From positions 1,168,386 through 1,232,385 of the forward strand of contig KB722742.1 in assembly GCA_000349905.1 (NCBI GenBank): 64,000 nucleotides of DNA, written 5' to 3'. Shown here piece by piece: positions 12,112 through 24,043 of this stretch. This DNA is from Volvariella volvacea V23 (taxonomy: Eukaryota > Basidiomycota > Agaricomycetes > Agaricales > Pluteaceae). Every line of letters begins with the position of its first letter. Positions within the stretch are counted from its first letter, which is position 1. Under the pieces are notes generated by a model. That model searched no databases. It saw only the letters and a list, made by a program, of their open reading frames with translations, and was not told where the DNA came from. The position numbers were made by a program, and so were the translations under genes.

Positions 12112-14397
12112 CTATATGTCTCCCTCCGGATCGTACACATACTCGCCATAAATGGCCTTCCAACTGACTTCTTCTGCCTTCTCTCTAACCTGATCCTTTC
12201 CCCAATCTATATCAGCAATACCTTCGTCAATAGCTTTCTCGGCTACTGCAACACCAACTTCGCGATTAACTTTCGGTGCATCATCGATATCAGGAAGCAG
12301 GGGAAGATCCGGATCCTTGAGAGCAGGTGACATGGATGCCAATCGTTGAGCCCCTGCAATAATCATTCCTGGGCTCATGCGGCGAGATCTTGCCAAAGTG
12401 GCGCCGAGCCCAAGTCCGGGGAAGATCAAGGCATCTAGATCTGTGATTAAGACTATTACACGTAACTTGGGATGGGTACTCACTATTGCACTCGGCGATA
12501 CTGTGCACTGCGGTCAGTGGGGAACTCAACTAATAGTAAGCGTGATCTTACATGTATTCTCTCCCATCAGGCATTTTCGCAGGTGGGAAGGGACTACCGG
12601 TAGCGAGCAACGCCTGTCCTTTGGTCCATTCGTTAGCGTCCTTTGGATCCACCTCCACGAGTTCACTAGGATTCGATAAAGGCATAATGATTGGCCGTTC
12701 ACAGTTTTGGGCCATTGATTTTACCACTTCCTCCGTAAAGGCTCCCGCATGTGTCGAGCACCCGAAAAGCACACTCGGTTTAACCTTTTGCACGACCTCT
12801 AACAAGCTTGTCCTGTTCCCTGAGCTCCACTCTGATTCATGGCGGACAAATGGCCGCAATGTATCACGATAAAGTGAAGGGTCCAACGACGCTTTCAATA
12901 ACCCATACCGATCAATCAGGTAAAACTTCTTGTTGGCTTCTTCGACGGAGATATTATCTGTCGCGACCATCGCATCTCGCAGCTGATGTGTGATACCAAG
13001 TCCAGCTGAACCAGCACCATACACCACGAAACGCTGATCAGAAAGCTTGGATTTTGTCACGCCTATAGCTGCCATGACGCAAGCGAGTGTAACAGCTCCA
13101 GTTCCCTGACTAAACGTGTGTCAGGCAATAGGCACCGTTGAGTCAGTCGGCAACCCACATATCATCATTAAAGACCGCATGTTTGTCGCGATATCGCTCA
13201 AGCAGCCTATATGCGTTTGCGGTGCCAAAGTCTTCAAAGTGTAGAAGACTGTGGGGGTAATGCTTTCGAATGATCTGTATAAACCTTTTTCTGGAGTAAG
13301 CGGAACGAAGCACCGGATATGATTGATTCACTTGTCCATAAATGCGTCATAATCTGTTACATTAACCCGTTTATGGGGCCAGCCCTTGATAGCGAAGATG
13401 AGCGTGGCATGCGCGTATATCATCAATCCACTAACTTACGACGTAAAGGTGGTCATTTAGCAGCTTCTCGTTGTTGGTTCCAACGTCAAGGATGACAGGA
13501 AGAGCTTTGGAGGGATCCACGCCACCAACCAGGCTACGGAGAAGGTTAAATATAGTCAATGGCCGGAAAGATACGAAACCAACGTGTAGAGTGCGGCTTT
13601 CGCAGTAGATATCTATGCATTCAAGCATTCATGAGCAAGCACGAGGTAGTAACCAAAACGTGTGTGGACGTACTCCAATACCCTAAAGTCCTCAACTTTA
13701 TTGCTTCAATAAGCTTATCGGACCCCGTTGACTTACCCCAACACCTTGGTCTCCAATACCGAGAATCGCCTCTGCATCTGAGCATACGATAAGTTGAATA
13801 TCACGACCTCTGGTCTGTTCCAAAAAGTCCTCCTCCATGGTGTCTAGGTTCGGGAATGAAAGATACAGTCCCTCACTCCGCCGAAACAGGTGAGAGTAGT
13901 CAGCAATAGCCTCTGCCTACCAGAAACAGTGCATACATGTATATCAGACGGACCGATTGCTATACGATGATAAGAGGATTTACCTCCGTTGGCGTGTATA
14001 TAATAGGGAGTAGTTCCTTCAAATGTCTCAAAATCAGAGTATAATACAGCACCCAATTCTGTGCTTTCAAGCTCTGGAGAAATGAGTTCATCCGAATCGG
14101 GGTATCCCTCGACTTAAGTTGGTCATAAGCTCGCTCGCATTGTTCGTCAAGAGTGTTGACTTTCCACGGAAGACGTCCTATCAAGCCAAATTGCTCGCGT
14201 TCCTTAACGGTGAACGCAGTGCCCTTATTGAATCTTGGGCTGCCTAATAGGGCTTCTCCACGGAGAGCAACACGGAAGATGGGTGGAGGTGTGGCGAGAC
14301 GCATGATGGGGTTACAGTGGGAGACACCGCTGCGCAGGTGAGATAGAAGTGTGTTTGTCCGAAAACTGATGTCGTCATAACAGAATCTATCTGTCAA
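12112..14397 (-). CDS. MAE1: Malic enzyme (NAD type), oxidative decarboxylation of malate
   Basis: Converts malate to pyruvate and CO2 with reduction of NAD(P). Ten exons: 14397-13984, 13916-13737, 13682-13674, 13612-13584, 13533-13440, 13384-13332, 13290-13159, 13109-12552, 12500-12484, 12434-12112; the sum is 602 codons in frame. Catalytic and metal-site residues are all visible: YTPTE (about 134-138), the Lys in STAK (206), FEDFG (278-282) and FNDDIQGTGAV (300-310). The nucleotide fold is GAGSAGLG (335-342), and SNPSE and ECNNALIFPG follow near the end. The N terminus is about 40 residues longer than the conserved core, with several Arg, so mitochondrial import is possible; a second in-frame ATG at 14304 would give a shorter form. 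Three exons (9, 29 and 17 nt) are micro-exons. I chose 14397 because no splice acceptor upstream extends the frame convincingly. Confidence 0.95.
13674..13682 (-). other. Nine-nucleotide micro-exon of the malic enzyme gene
   Basis: The nine bases encode Gly-Ile-Gly and complete the conserved GDQGVGGIGIS motif. They are flanked on the minus strand by an AG acceptor (ctttag) and a consensus donor (gtacgt). Neighbouring exons end and start between codons, so skipping would delete three residues without shifting the frame. Confidence 0.85.
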
Positions 14398-14549
14398 AAG
14401 GGGGTCGAGATTCAGTCTGGATGGTGGCGTTACAGCACAGCTAAGTACAGGCTGCTACCAAAGAATACAACATCGCGCAGCGGGATTAAAACAGATGCAG
14501 ATCTACTATGCCACGTCAAGGAGTCAAAGCATGTCCTTGTGGGTGATAC

Positions 14550-16175
14550 TCAATGCTTGTAGGGACCCCAACTCCTGCTGCGTAAGACAGGCCACTGAAC
14601 GCGAGCTTCCATCACCTTGCAGAACTCAGTGGAGCATTCAAAAGTAACATCTTTCAACTTGCGGAACACCACCTTGGAGTCTGGTGGCATGGTGGCGGCA
14701 TCCTCCGCTGCAGGGCGATGGGAAGTCGATATCCTCAACCTTTCCAGACCATTGGTATTCCTTAGGAATCCCAACACGCACATAATGGAAGCGTCAGAGT
14801 CAATTGACAAGTCCTTAATGCGACCAAGGGACCTCTGATGAAGGGAGACGAACGGAAAAGGGAAATAAGACGCATTGCCAGCCCAGGAAATTTTCTTCGG
14901 ACGGAAGTTGGAAGATATCTGGCCGCCCAGTGCCTCAATATGCGCGGGATTGACCTTCTGTTCGTTTGGGGGTTCCTTAGGGAGGGTAATGGAGAAGTCT
15001 TGCAACTTTGCAAGGTATTGATCCATAATTCCTCCCACCGCGAGAAGAGATACGACAGTAGAGAGAGCAAGCGTCACAGTTTTATCCCTTCCGATTATGC
15101 TGATCGACAAAGCCCAAGACTTCCCCGGTTTACCTAGGCGCGAACGCATCAATGTGCTCATACGGGTATTCCAATCATCACCCGGGACTTTGCATGTCTT
15201 AATAATAAGAGAAATCGTGTATAGCTGGCCTTTAGGAGGTAACTGACAGAAGACTTGGGGTCCGCACGCATCCTCGAGCACCCTCTTCCGGAGCCTTGGG
15301 GATGGACGACAAGGGGTTCGCAAATTTGAGATTGTGGAGGAAAAAGCAGATAGGTCGCCGGGAGGCAAGGGCTCGTACTGTCCAATACCAGTCCCTACTT
15401 CTGGCGTGCAGTGCCATGTAGATGATGAGGCAGTAGCAGGAAATGATGAGATTTTGACGCGTTGAGGCATCGAATACACGCTGGTCACCTGTTCTACGGG
15501 CTTGGATAAATCAACATTGGGTTCAGGAATAGGTAACGGCGATGTGGAGTCCTTTATGGACGACTGCCGAGTACTGGATTTTGAGCAACGATCGTCTGCG
15601 AGTAATAGTGGGGGTGCTTGCACAGGTGGATTGCCTCGCTGTTTATTCCCTTGCACTTCTTCCACAGCTGTACAGCCTGTCCGACGGGAATTATTACCAC
15701 AGCATAATGCGTCCGGAATACGAAACCCTGATGGAAGGGTGCTCGACCTCGAGGGCACCGACGTAGGGGTGGCAACGGGTATTTGGGTTTTGCTTCTTGG
15801 AATCTTTCGTAAAGCACTTGTTCGTGGTATTCTCCTTACGCGTTTAACGAGCTTCCTGGACCGGACTGTGGCAGCCTTTCGATGTGTCATGGTATAGCAC
15901 TGGACCATTAATCGCTACATGCAAATGTTACATGTCATGTCCCATGGTTTAAATTCCACATGTTCACTTACCATCACCGTGCTACCAAAGTCAACGCCCC
16001 TCAAGAGCCTCGAGATCAACATGCACAGAATAATAATAAGTGTGACCAGCACAAGAGTTGCCCAGGCAGCGGCTTCAAATTCCTGTTCCAAGCGTCAGGC
16101 TAGTTCAACCATGCGAGCGTGGATGCTTACATTCGTTGTATATCTTAGAATAACGGTGGAAACCTTTGGTACCAT
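14550..16175 (-). CDS. Predicted single-pass membrane protein with leucine-rich C-terminal half
   Basis: The long exon 15914-14550 is preceded by two small exons, 16175-16131 and 16082-15972. All junctions fall between codons and give 506 residues. Exon 2 encodes a strong membrane helix (WATLVLVTLIIILCMLISRLL), followed by a very basic stretch (HRKAATVRSRKLVKRVRR) that would stay on the cytoplasmic face. A Ser/Pro-rich linker (about 100-230) leads into a C-terminal part resembling the degenerate leucine-rich region of basidiomycete F-box proteins (RLGKPGKSWALSISI, LERLRIS, FRKLKDVTFEC). I cannot name the family. The two upstream exons rest on splice logic only; without them the gene would start at 15908 and lack the membrane helix. 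Confidence 0.58.
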
Positions 16176-16792
16176 AGTGGTGGCAGAGAACTAAAGAGGC
16201 TGTGGAATAGACGCTTACGATGATCAAACCATCTTTATATATCCCGCACAAGATGCAAAGGGTGTGCAGTTTACAACAGCATTATGAGCCGGTCGCATTG
16301 GAAGTGACGAAGAAATCGGGAGCAATATAGTTGTTAATTGTTCTCGTACAAGGGCAGGCAGAAGTATTATTTCGCGCCCATTTTTGCAAATTCGCTGGTG
16401 GCATTTGTCCTCCGCGGATGAAAACGGTGTCCTCAAGTTGTCGTCGAAAGTGAACAGAGGATGACACCGAGTGAGCAAAAGTGACGAGGCAAGGCGTGGT
16501 GTGACGCTCAGACGCGCGTGGCACATCCTCCGAGTCCGAGTCGGCGCCGCATCTCTTGACCAAACGATCTCCATCCGCGGCGCTACGACCTCAATCCTTT
16601 TGGGCCAGCGAGTAGAGAGGAATCGCAAGAATGATTCAGGACAAGAGTTGACTCGATTTGCCTCATGCACAGCCGCGCCTTGATGCGTTCTGCAGCCACC
16701 CTTAAAGCAACTCCTCGAGCTTTCACCTAACATTCCGCCAACTTTTCCGGTACATACTTTTGTCATACTAGTCCCATCACCTATATACCCCA
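16176..16792. promoter_or_regulatory. Divergent intergenic region
   Basis: About 620 bp separate two genes transcribed away from each other, so both promoters must lie here. A ctatatac stretch lies at about 16780-16787, immediately before the plus-strand ATG. The long minus-strand open frame covering 16224-16805 has no recognisable features and crosses both promoters. Confidence 0.5.
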
Positions 16793-19741
16793 ATGGAAAC
16801 GACACCGGACGAAATGATCACCGTCGAACAACACGTGGACGATCCGATGTGGGATAGGACGATACTCCCGTTTCTCAGCCTGGACTGCGAGGATGAAAAT
16901 TGTGTTTTTGTGAAGCAAACGTCACATGAGAGACATGGTATGTGATCCTTGTGCTTATTTCTTCATATTTTAACGATTTTGCGCACCTGTAATGCTTGTG
17001 ATACATGGTGGGGCGACAGCAAATAGCATCGTGGGATGGGTAATGAGGGAGCTAAGACGACACCAACGACCCCTGCTATCTTCATCGGTCAAGCCCCAGC
17101 CAGTCCACCTCCTCAATTTCTTTGAAAAAATGCCCTACGACATCGTGTTCATGGTGTGCTTTCAGGCTTCCCGAGCCTCATGGCAATCGCTAACTCGCGG
17201 CACTATGTGCCGTCTTCAGATTCTTCAACTTCTTCACCCTGTGGATCTATTTCATCTCACACAGACCTCACGATCAATAAGGTCACTACTTACGACTCCA
17301 GAGTCGTTTCCAATATGGACAGCTGCCTACCATCAGGAACCTCTAATGCCCCGATGTCCGCCGCCTCTTTCCCAGCACAGGTGGGCTCATCTGCTATTTG
17401 GGGCAATGCGTTGTGAGGTGAGACCGCAATATACCACACCCTACGATGAACTGACCATATATGACCTCAACTATAGGCATGTAGCGCCCCTGTGGACAAA
17501 ACCAACTTTGGTCTTGGCCAGCGTCTATGCTCAACTTGTGCTGAGCCCACGTACGTCCGATTTGCTCACTATGGATAATTTGCTCAGTATATGCGCAGTA
17601 TGGTGAGTCCAACGTCTTGGGATGGCGAGACGGGGGACGGTGTATTGTGGTCGGTGATTCCATACGCATCGTTTTTTTGTGCGTTATCATCTGTATCACG
17701 TTCGCGATATCATACCGATTATTATTTCAGCTGGAAATGGAGACGACGTACCCACATCCGAGGCATATTTGAAATCAGATGTGATAAAGGTATCCGGTGA
17801 TATTTCCCGGTTTAAGGCCCTCGTCGCAGCCAATGATGAAGGTGCGAAAGAGAGTTATGAAGAGTATTGTCGACTGGCCCAACAGATTGCTTCCATCAGA
17901 GAAAAGGTATGCAGTGTCATCGCTTACCTACCATTTCATGCCTTATGGTGGAGTTAGTGGAACACAGCGTGTCACAGAATATTCCAGGATATCTATACTG
18001 CGATTGACAAGGAGCAAGATGATCAACTACCAGAATTGGATTCGCAGTATGTGTGCGCCTTGGATGTGGGGCAAGTCACTAATTCGCTTATCTTCTAGGC
18101 TGAAGAAACGATATATAAAACTGGGGTTCACGGGCGAAGATTACGACGAGGGACGTTATTCGTTCGAATTACGCGATTTCGAACTTGTACGACATCGCAG
18201 GATTTCTACTAAAGGTATGCTCAACACTCCCGAACGGGGTCCATTCGGCTGATGCAGTGCAGTCTGGAAGCGCGTCCGCCGACAAACGGAGCATCACATG
18301 GTTGATGCCATGAAAGATCGATTAGAACGAGAACGCCAGATCCTCCTACAAAGCCGTCGCAATGTCGTCAATGATGTATACACTAAATATCGCGAGAACT
18401 GCACGCCAGTTACTTGGGCGTATCACCCACCTGGTTATACTATCCAAACATATGAGCCCTTCTTATCGCTCATTGAAGACCCATCGGACCGATCAATCAC
18501 GGAGGAAGATTGCACGCCTGGTGTAGCTGTACTCCCAGAGTTGGTTGCAAAATGGACTCTGGAGAAGATAGTCCAACTAGCTTCATTGCTGCCAGGTCCC
18601 GAACCTGCTGCAGGAGAACCAAGCTATATATCACCTTCCTCGCCATTAGTGTTTCATGCTTTACAAAAGTTGGATCTGGCCACTTCAGTGTTTCACTGTT
18701 TAGGCTCAGAGAATAGTACTAATCTCGGTGGGCGCTGTCTCATCGGCTGGGAGGGGGCTGGAGCTCATCTGCGGTGTGGTGCACTGAAGGCCCACTATGA
18801 TAATCGGCTCCACTTCAATCAGCGAGGCTATGACGCCGCCGTAGCACTAGTTGAACTTTCTGGGCGAGATCCTAAGGTGACATCGGCCAGAGAAATGGAT
18901 GCAGACGGCCTTCGCTTCGTGTGTGCGAATTGCAGCCCCACCTCATGGCCTGGCCGGAAAGTCCTTGCTTGGAGAGACGCTGTGAGTTTTAGTTTGTTGG
19001 CATTATCTCAACTAACGTGATTTCTTTCGTAGATTCTACACTACCTGGATTCACCCCTTGAGCCCAATGGCCACTCGCAGGAAACCCCGCCTGCCTTTAC
19101 CCTGTTGACGCCGGTAGCCGCTATCGACGTCAAGCGGCTAGAACAATGGGACCCTCTGTCACCGCCACCCAGGGATATTTCATGGTGCTGTAACCTATGC
19201 TCCGCTCACTGGGACGAATCTGCCACAAAAGCTGGTGCTGTTTCACATGTCCAAACAGCGTATGTATTTTTGGCCCTTATCTCCCGCTCTTCGTTGCTGA
19301 TCGGGGATGTAGGCATAACATCAGAACGCCTGTCGAGAACGTTCACTATATTTTCTTTGCTTCGTCAATGAGAACCAAGCCGCGCCCAGTAATGCTGAAG
19401 GATGCCGTTGATGCGACATACAAATGTCTTCGCTGCCATAACAATCCGAAGTTGTGGTGTAGGGGGCCCTTGATGGCCCATCTGCGCGACAAGTACGTAT
19501 GATGTTTTCTTTGCACATGCATTGCATTCCTCTTCCATTTTTCATCGACCGATATGGACGTATCAGCTGCTCACGCTATGACGTTTTCCCTACCATTTCT
19601 AGGCATGAAACATTGGGACCGAATGAAAACGAAGATTGGATGAAGGTTGAACGATTCTTGCGCACAACGCCACAGCGACAATCGCAACCCGCTCAAACCA
19701 GCCCAGATGACTCAAGTGATTCCGTCGCTACGAGTCCATGA
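16793..19741 (+). CDS. Long F-box protein with zinc ribbon and three C-terminal zinc modules (copy A)
   Basis: Twelve exons: 16793-16937, 17020-17153, 17220-17417, 17477-17550, 17599-17639 (least certain), 17731-17906, 17958-18046, 18099-18214, 18263-18981, 19033-19259, 19313-19492, 19603-19741; 745 residues in frame. An acidic N terminus leads into an F-box (KMPYDIVFMILQLLHPVDL, about 85-103), then a zinc ribbon C-x2-C-x15-C-x2-C (CEAC...LCSTC, about 158-180). A charged helical middle follows (RRQTEHHMVDAMKDRLERER). The C terminus carries three Cys/His modules: FVCANC...HYLD, WCCNLC...HVQTAH and YKCLRC...HLRDKH; the last is close to a classical C2H2 finger. F-box proteins usually recruit substrates to SCF ligases; the zinc modules may contact DNA or protein. 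A close paralogue lies at 57772-60902 with the same order of parts. Confidence 0.82.
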
Positions 19742-20282
19742 AATCATATGGACACCTGTTTGTGTACATCCTTGTTTTGCACGTTGCTCCCGAGAACCTG
19801 GCAGGTTGTGTAACTAGCATCAGTTCATATCAACCAACTTAATCATAACTGTACATGTATGGAATGTATCAATTGCAAATTTTACAAATCACCAGTCACT
19901 CAAGTGTACGAGATTTTAGTTAAGTTTAGTGCTGGAACTGGCAGTCGGATCCGAGGGTATCAGAACGCGTGGCTCGAAGAGGGGCATCGAAAGCTGACCT
20001 TGCTCGTTCCCGAGACGTAAGTTAAAACAGCATCCTCCTTCGAAAGACGAGGGTGGTCCATCTTTGTTCCTGAATCCACCCAACTTAAAGCCGTGTAAGG
20101 TAAAGTCACTGTTTGTTTTCCTTCGGCCTTCGCCAATGCACGTCGCCCAACGCAACAACCCTTCACCCCCGTTACTACCGGCTAACCCTTATGTGCCTCT
20201 ACCGCCACCATCATCAACGGCGTCGATATAAGAATCAAAACCTTGTTTATCCACATTCTATCTTGGTTCAATAGTTCAGGGC
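19742..20282. other. Convergent intergenic region, no gene seen
   Basis: About 540 bp between two converging genes. Nothing beyond probable 3' UTRs is visible. Confidence 0.4.
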
Positions 20283-21352
20283 TTATAGAATAGTGTTAGT
20301 AAGGTGATTCGGTCGCGTGGGCGACAATTGAAAACAAGAATCTACTATACCATTTCCACTGACCCGAGACGGTGTCCCACGTTGATCGGTGTTCGTGATT
20401 TTCAAGCTAGAGCTTTCTTCCCAGTGCCATATTGATTTGGCCCTTGTGGGTGCAGAGGAAGTTGACGATAAGTTGATTGCCGTGGCAGGATTCGCGTCAT
20501 GGGCCGCATTGCCAGGTTTGATAACGTGGTTTTCATTATCCATCTCGATATTGTCGGCTGGGGTTCCATCTGCAGCTCGGAGACTAGGACGAACACCGAG
20601 TGCCGAGCAGAGAACCTTATATCGCGAACGGATTTGGCGAAACAACTTGGGAATGTCAGAATCGATAGGCGGTGGCGTTGGAGCAGAGGCTCTGGTGGTT
20701 TCTGATTCCGTTTCTGTTGCAAGGGTAGCTGAAGTTGTGGATGACGGAGACGGAGTGCTTGATGGATTGACCCGAGGGAACTGGGCTATCAGGTCCAGCA
20801 AATGTTTGATGCGGTGAAGAGCGCGGCTGCAAAAAAACAATAAGTCTATGGTGAGCGACCGGCTCGCTGATATTGATTTACGTCGCCCCTGAAAGGATCA
20901 ACGAGGATGAGGGATATTGTAAATCCCAAGAAACAGTTGAAACGGAAATGCGAAAGGGAATCAGCGAACATATTCGGGAAGCCCCACCCCCGCAATATCC
21001 GAAGTCTGCGGCGGATCCAAGCTGAAGCAGCAGAAATCAAGGGTGAATCAAAGGTATTGAATACTCAACTCGTCTGGGCGGTTCTGCGCGGTGTATATCG
21101 CCTTCCACATGAGGGCAAAACCCTCATAGAAACCCAGTTCTTCCCACATCTCGAAACCCTTCTCGCGACCAAGTGCACGACCTTCTATCAAGCCGTGAAT
21201 CCGACCATGTGCAAAGCCGTCTTTAAAGCCTTCGTCGTAGAAACTGTATGCCAAAAAGATCAATTCGATACAGTTACGCGAAGGACGATGATCTAGGATG
21301 CGGACGTTTGTTCAAGCGAAACAAGTGCCTCGAGATCGAAGACATCGACCAT
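20283..21352 (-). CDS. LTO1: Lto1/ORAOV1 homologue, Fe-S target adaptor
   Basis: Exons 21352-21306, 21243-21065, 20888-20882 and 20826-20283 give 258 residues. Residues 1-50 show the Yae1/Lto1 hallmark: a glycine-spaced helix (DEGFKDGFAHGRIHGLIEG, then GREKGFEMWEELGFYEGFAL). In yeast and human cells Lto1 with Yae1 bridges the cytosolic iron-sulfur targeting complex to the ABC protein Rli1/ABCE1, so the role here is inferred as ribosome-recycling factor maturation. After the helix comes RALHRIKHLLDLIAQFPRVNP, also usual in fungal members. The C-terminal 130 residues are Ser/Thr-rich and not conserved as far as I can judge; the last exon could contain a missed intron. The third exon is only 7 nt and is needed to keep the frame; the 176-bp intron before it has a weak donor (gtattc). 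Confidence 0.8.
20882..20888 (-). other. Seven-nucleotide micro-exon of the Lto1 gene
   Basis: The seven bases (GGGCGAC) sit between a good acceptor (ctttcag) and donor (gtaaat). They convert the phase left by exon 2 into the one exon 4 needs and yield Arg-Ala-Thr before RALHRIKH. Direct splicing of exon 2 to exon 4 would shift the frame. The call rests on frame logic alone. Confidence 0.6.
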
Positions 21353-24043
21353 TTTTTCTCGATAACGAACAAGGTCGTAACGCAGGAATTGTCTGAACGG
21401 GTGCAATCAGTGACAGCAAGAGTGGTTTCGGCCTGAGAAGATCGCTGGAGAGTCAACAGAGGCGGCGGGGACGATGACGGGGAGCACAAAGTTTGATGGA
21501 AAACAAACAAATAACCGACGCCGGTTCGCGTGGCCTTGTCCTTTCCGTTCCGAGCTCTGTAAGCCGCGCTGAGCTGCATTCTCCCTCCTGGCCTGACCCT
21601 TCTGGCATGGTGGCAGGAACCCATCAGGTCCTGACTTTTGATGAAACAAGTCGTGTTAACTTCCTATTTGCTGACTGGTTCGCGAAAGTTTGACCTGCTC
21701 ATTCCGCCTCAGGCTCTTGACCGTCCTTAGGGCACCCCTGCCCATATGTCATCAAGATCCACCCCACCAGAGCGCGAATAAGGCGATTAGCAGGGAAATT
21801 TCTCGCCAAGTCCTGAATGAAATTTCAGTAGGAAAAAAATGTCACGCAGTGATATCCATCGGTTCGGGCATTCGACAAGCCACACCCTCCCTATCAAACT
21901 AAAGCTTGGGGAGCACACGGCGCAATCGTGTCTATTCTTCCCAACAAATCAAGAGATACACTCCTGTCAGAAAGTTTTCCGCGAAGCGCTGGTGTTAGAC
22001 GTTTAACTTGTTCAAAAAGAGTAGCTAACGTTGGAATGGAGGTCTAGATCATCGTCTTCACCGTCGCATTAGGTGTTGGTAGGCATGCTTGTCCTGCAGA
22101 ACTCCGTTGAACCTGTGGCTAGTCCTCGTGTTCCATTGTAGTTGTCAGTCTACCTTCAGCTCAGCCTAGGATGACTGGCCAAGAAAATCCAGGTGCTGAA
22201 GTTTAGGAGCCTCGTGTAGCGGACAGAGCTCCTGGATGCACGGCTCACTGGGCGCAAATCATCCGCTGCTGATATGGGCTACGAGCTCCTACAAACTCCT
22301 ACAATTCCTGCTATCTCCTTTCAGATACCCAGCATTACCCGCACCCCCGAGTCGAGAACTCATAATCAAAGAAATTCACAAGATCGTGATTCTCCGACAC
22401 TCATCTTTGATCCAGGATTGCTTACGCTTACGACTGCGGGGAAGGAACATCTCGGGTTTTCGCTAAGCATCATCGAAAGCACCCAGCGTTGCTGCACCAC
22501 CCAAGGGAATTTCAAATCCCCGACTATTTCATTATTACTACTGGAGCTAATAACTTCCGTAACTGACGTTGCTCCTTTGGCATTTGGGAAGCTTCCTATT
22601 TCTGGATGTCATCGGTGTTATCATCCTCGACATCAGTGGGGTGACTGGTCACGACTTTTCCCCCAACAAAGTCTCGAAGGCTGTCGTTCGTCGCTCTCAC
22701 CCCTGATTGCCGTAAGCCCACCCAACACAAGACGATCGCGAGGTGCTCCTCACAAGTACACGCAATTCGGCGTCGGCTGTTCGTGTGGGCTATGGATTAC
22801 TCGCCCTGAAATCGGCAAATGCCCCTCACTTTCATAGTACTCCTCTCCTCTCCGGCCCCCTTCCACTCGTTCCTGCTACCATACCTCACGTCCAATCCCA
22901 TATCGTAAACGAAATGGCAACTTCTCGCGGAACGTTGACCCCGGCTCACTCTAGCCTTTCAAGGCCAATTTTACACTTCATCTTGACATTGAGCACTTTG
23001 CAAAGACTGATCAAGTCATCCTCCTCTGAGCATTCGTTCGTCCTCCCCGCACAACGTCCACGAGGATACCAAACCTGTATATGGATAAGACAAAGAGTGG
23101 GAAACAATTCGTTCTTATATCGATTCCGTCCCGGAAGACGGAAGTCATAACGTACTACCTAGTAAGGGCTCTTCATGCCCTTTATGGTAACTCTGAACCA
23201 CAGGCTGACCAAGTGACCTTTTGGGTGGTGTCATTGTTGGTCTTGCGAGGTATTGGCGTGTCAAGGAGCCCACGCCTGGGCCAATACTCAGGAGCTTCCC
23301 TCTCCTTACTGTCCCGGACCTCAACTTTCACCGCTACACAGTATCACGCCCTCCTAATGATACAAAAGAGCGCTCGGTGTTAATGCGCCTTCTTCGTGCT
23401 GCATTTCCACTAGTGGGTTCATTTACATCCTCAGGTTCATCAGGCGATATTCCACATATGGATACAATGGTTGATTAGGGACAAACGATAGCTGGTAAAG
23501 ATTTTGGGATGGAAATGATGAAAGTTTGTGCTGGCACATATAGTTGATCGGAAAGTTCGGCAAAGGAGAGGGGAGGTCGATGGAGGCAATGGTATGAAAG
23601 ACAACAATTTTAGAACCTGGGAAATTCAACTTGAAAAAAAAGGGAGACAAGGGAATAGGAAGACAAGTGAAAGGAGATAGAAAAACACAGAAATAGAAAG
23701 GAAAAAAAGAGTATTCCGGGTGGGCACGTCATTAATGACATCGTGGGGATCATATTCTACCGTGAGGATAGACGAGCAAGTGATGATTGAGAAGGGAGAC
23801 GAAGGATGTGGGGTTATAGGGGATTAACCCAGAAACAGGGGCAGTAGATAAATAGTTCAGATGTACGTTTGTGTGCATGTACGTATGTGCAATAACTCGT
23901 TTTGTACGTCGAATGTTGCGAAAATATCGTCCTATATACCGCACAGAGGGTAATTTTATCATTTGTCCAAGTCTCCGAGTGTCTCCGAGTGTCGGTGTGG
24001 ACAAGAAAATGGAAAAATAGCCAAAAATCTAACCAAGGGAACC
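21353..24043. other. Intergenic 2.7 kb, possible unrecognised coding sequence
   Basis: The left part contains the Lto1 promoter, the right part (about 23500-24040) the 3' UTR of the minus-strand C2H2 gene. Between 22236 and 23478 several overlapping plus-strand frames stay open for 70-190 codons (for example 22274-22837 and 23221-23478). They contain plausible stretches such as GGVIVGLARYW, but I could not join them into one consistent gene and recognise no family. A short direct repeat (tctccgagtg twice) lies near 23970-23990. Confidence 0.35.

Noticed and set aside
15972..16175. Similarity of the membrane helix to the C-terminal helix of bacterial phosphate ABC permeases
   Set aside because: The resemblance is limited to a generic Leu/Ile/Val helix; the rest of the gene has nothing of a permease.
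16224..16805. 193-codon minus-strand frame
   Set aside because: It covers the shared promoter of two better supported genes and contains no recognisable motif.
17640..17730. Frame reading VRDIIPIIISAGN as coding in F-box copy A
   Set aside because: It resembles a segment of copy B, but it lies in a T-rich stretch with no acceptor before it; treating it as intron keeps the whole gene in frame.
22236..23478. A plus-strand multi-exon gene
   Set aside because: Several overlapping frames are open, but no set of donors and acceptors joined them into one coherent protein.
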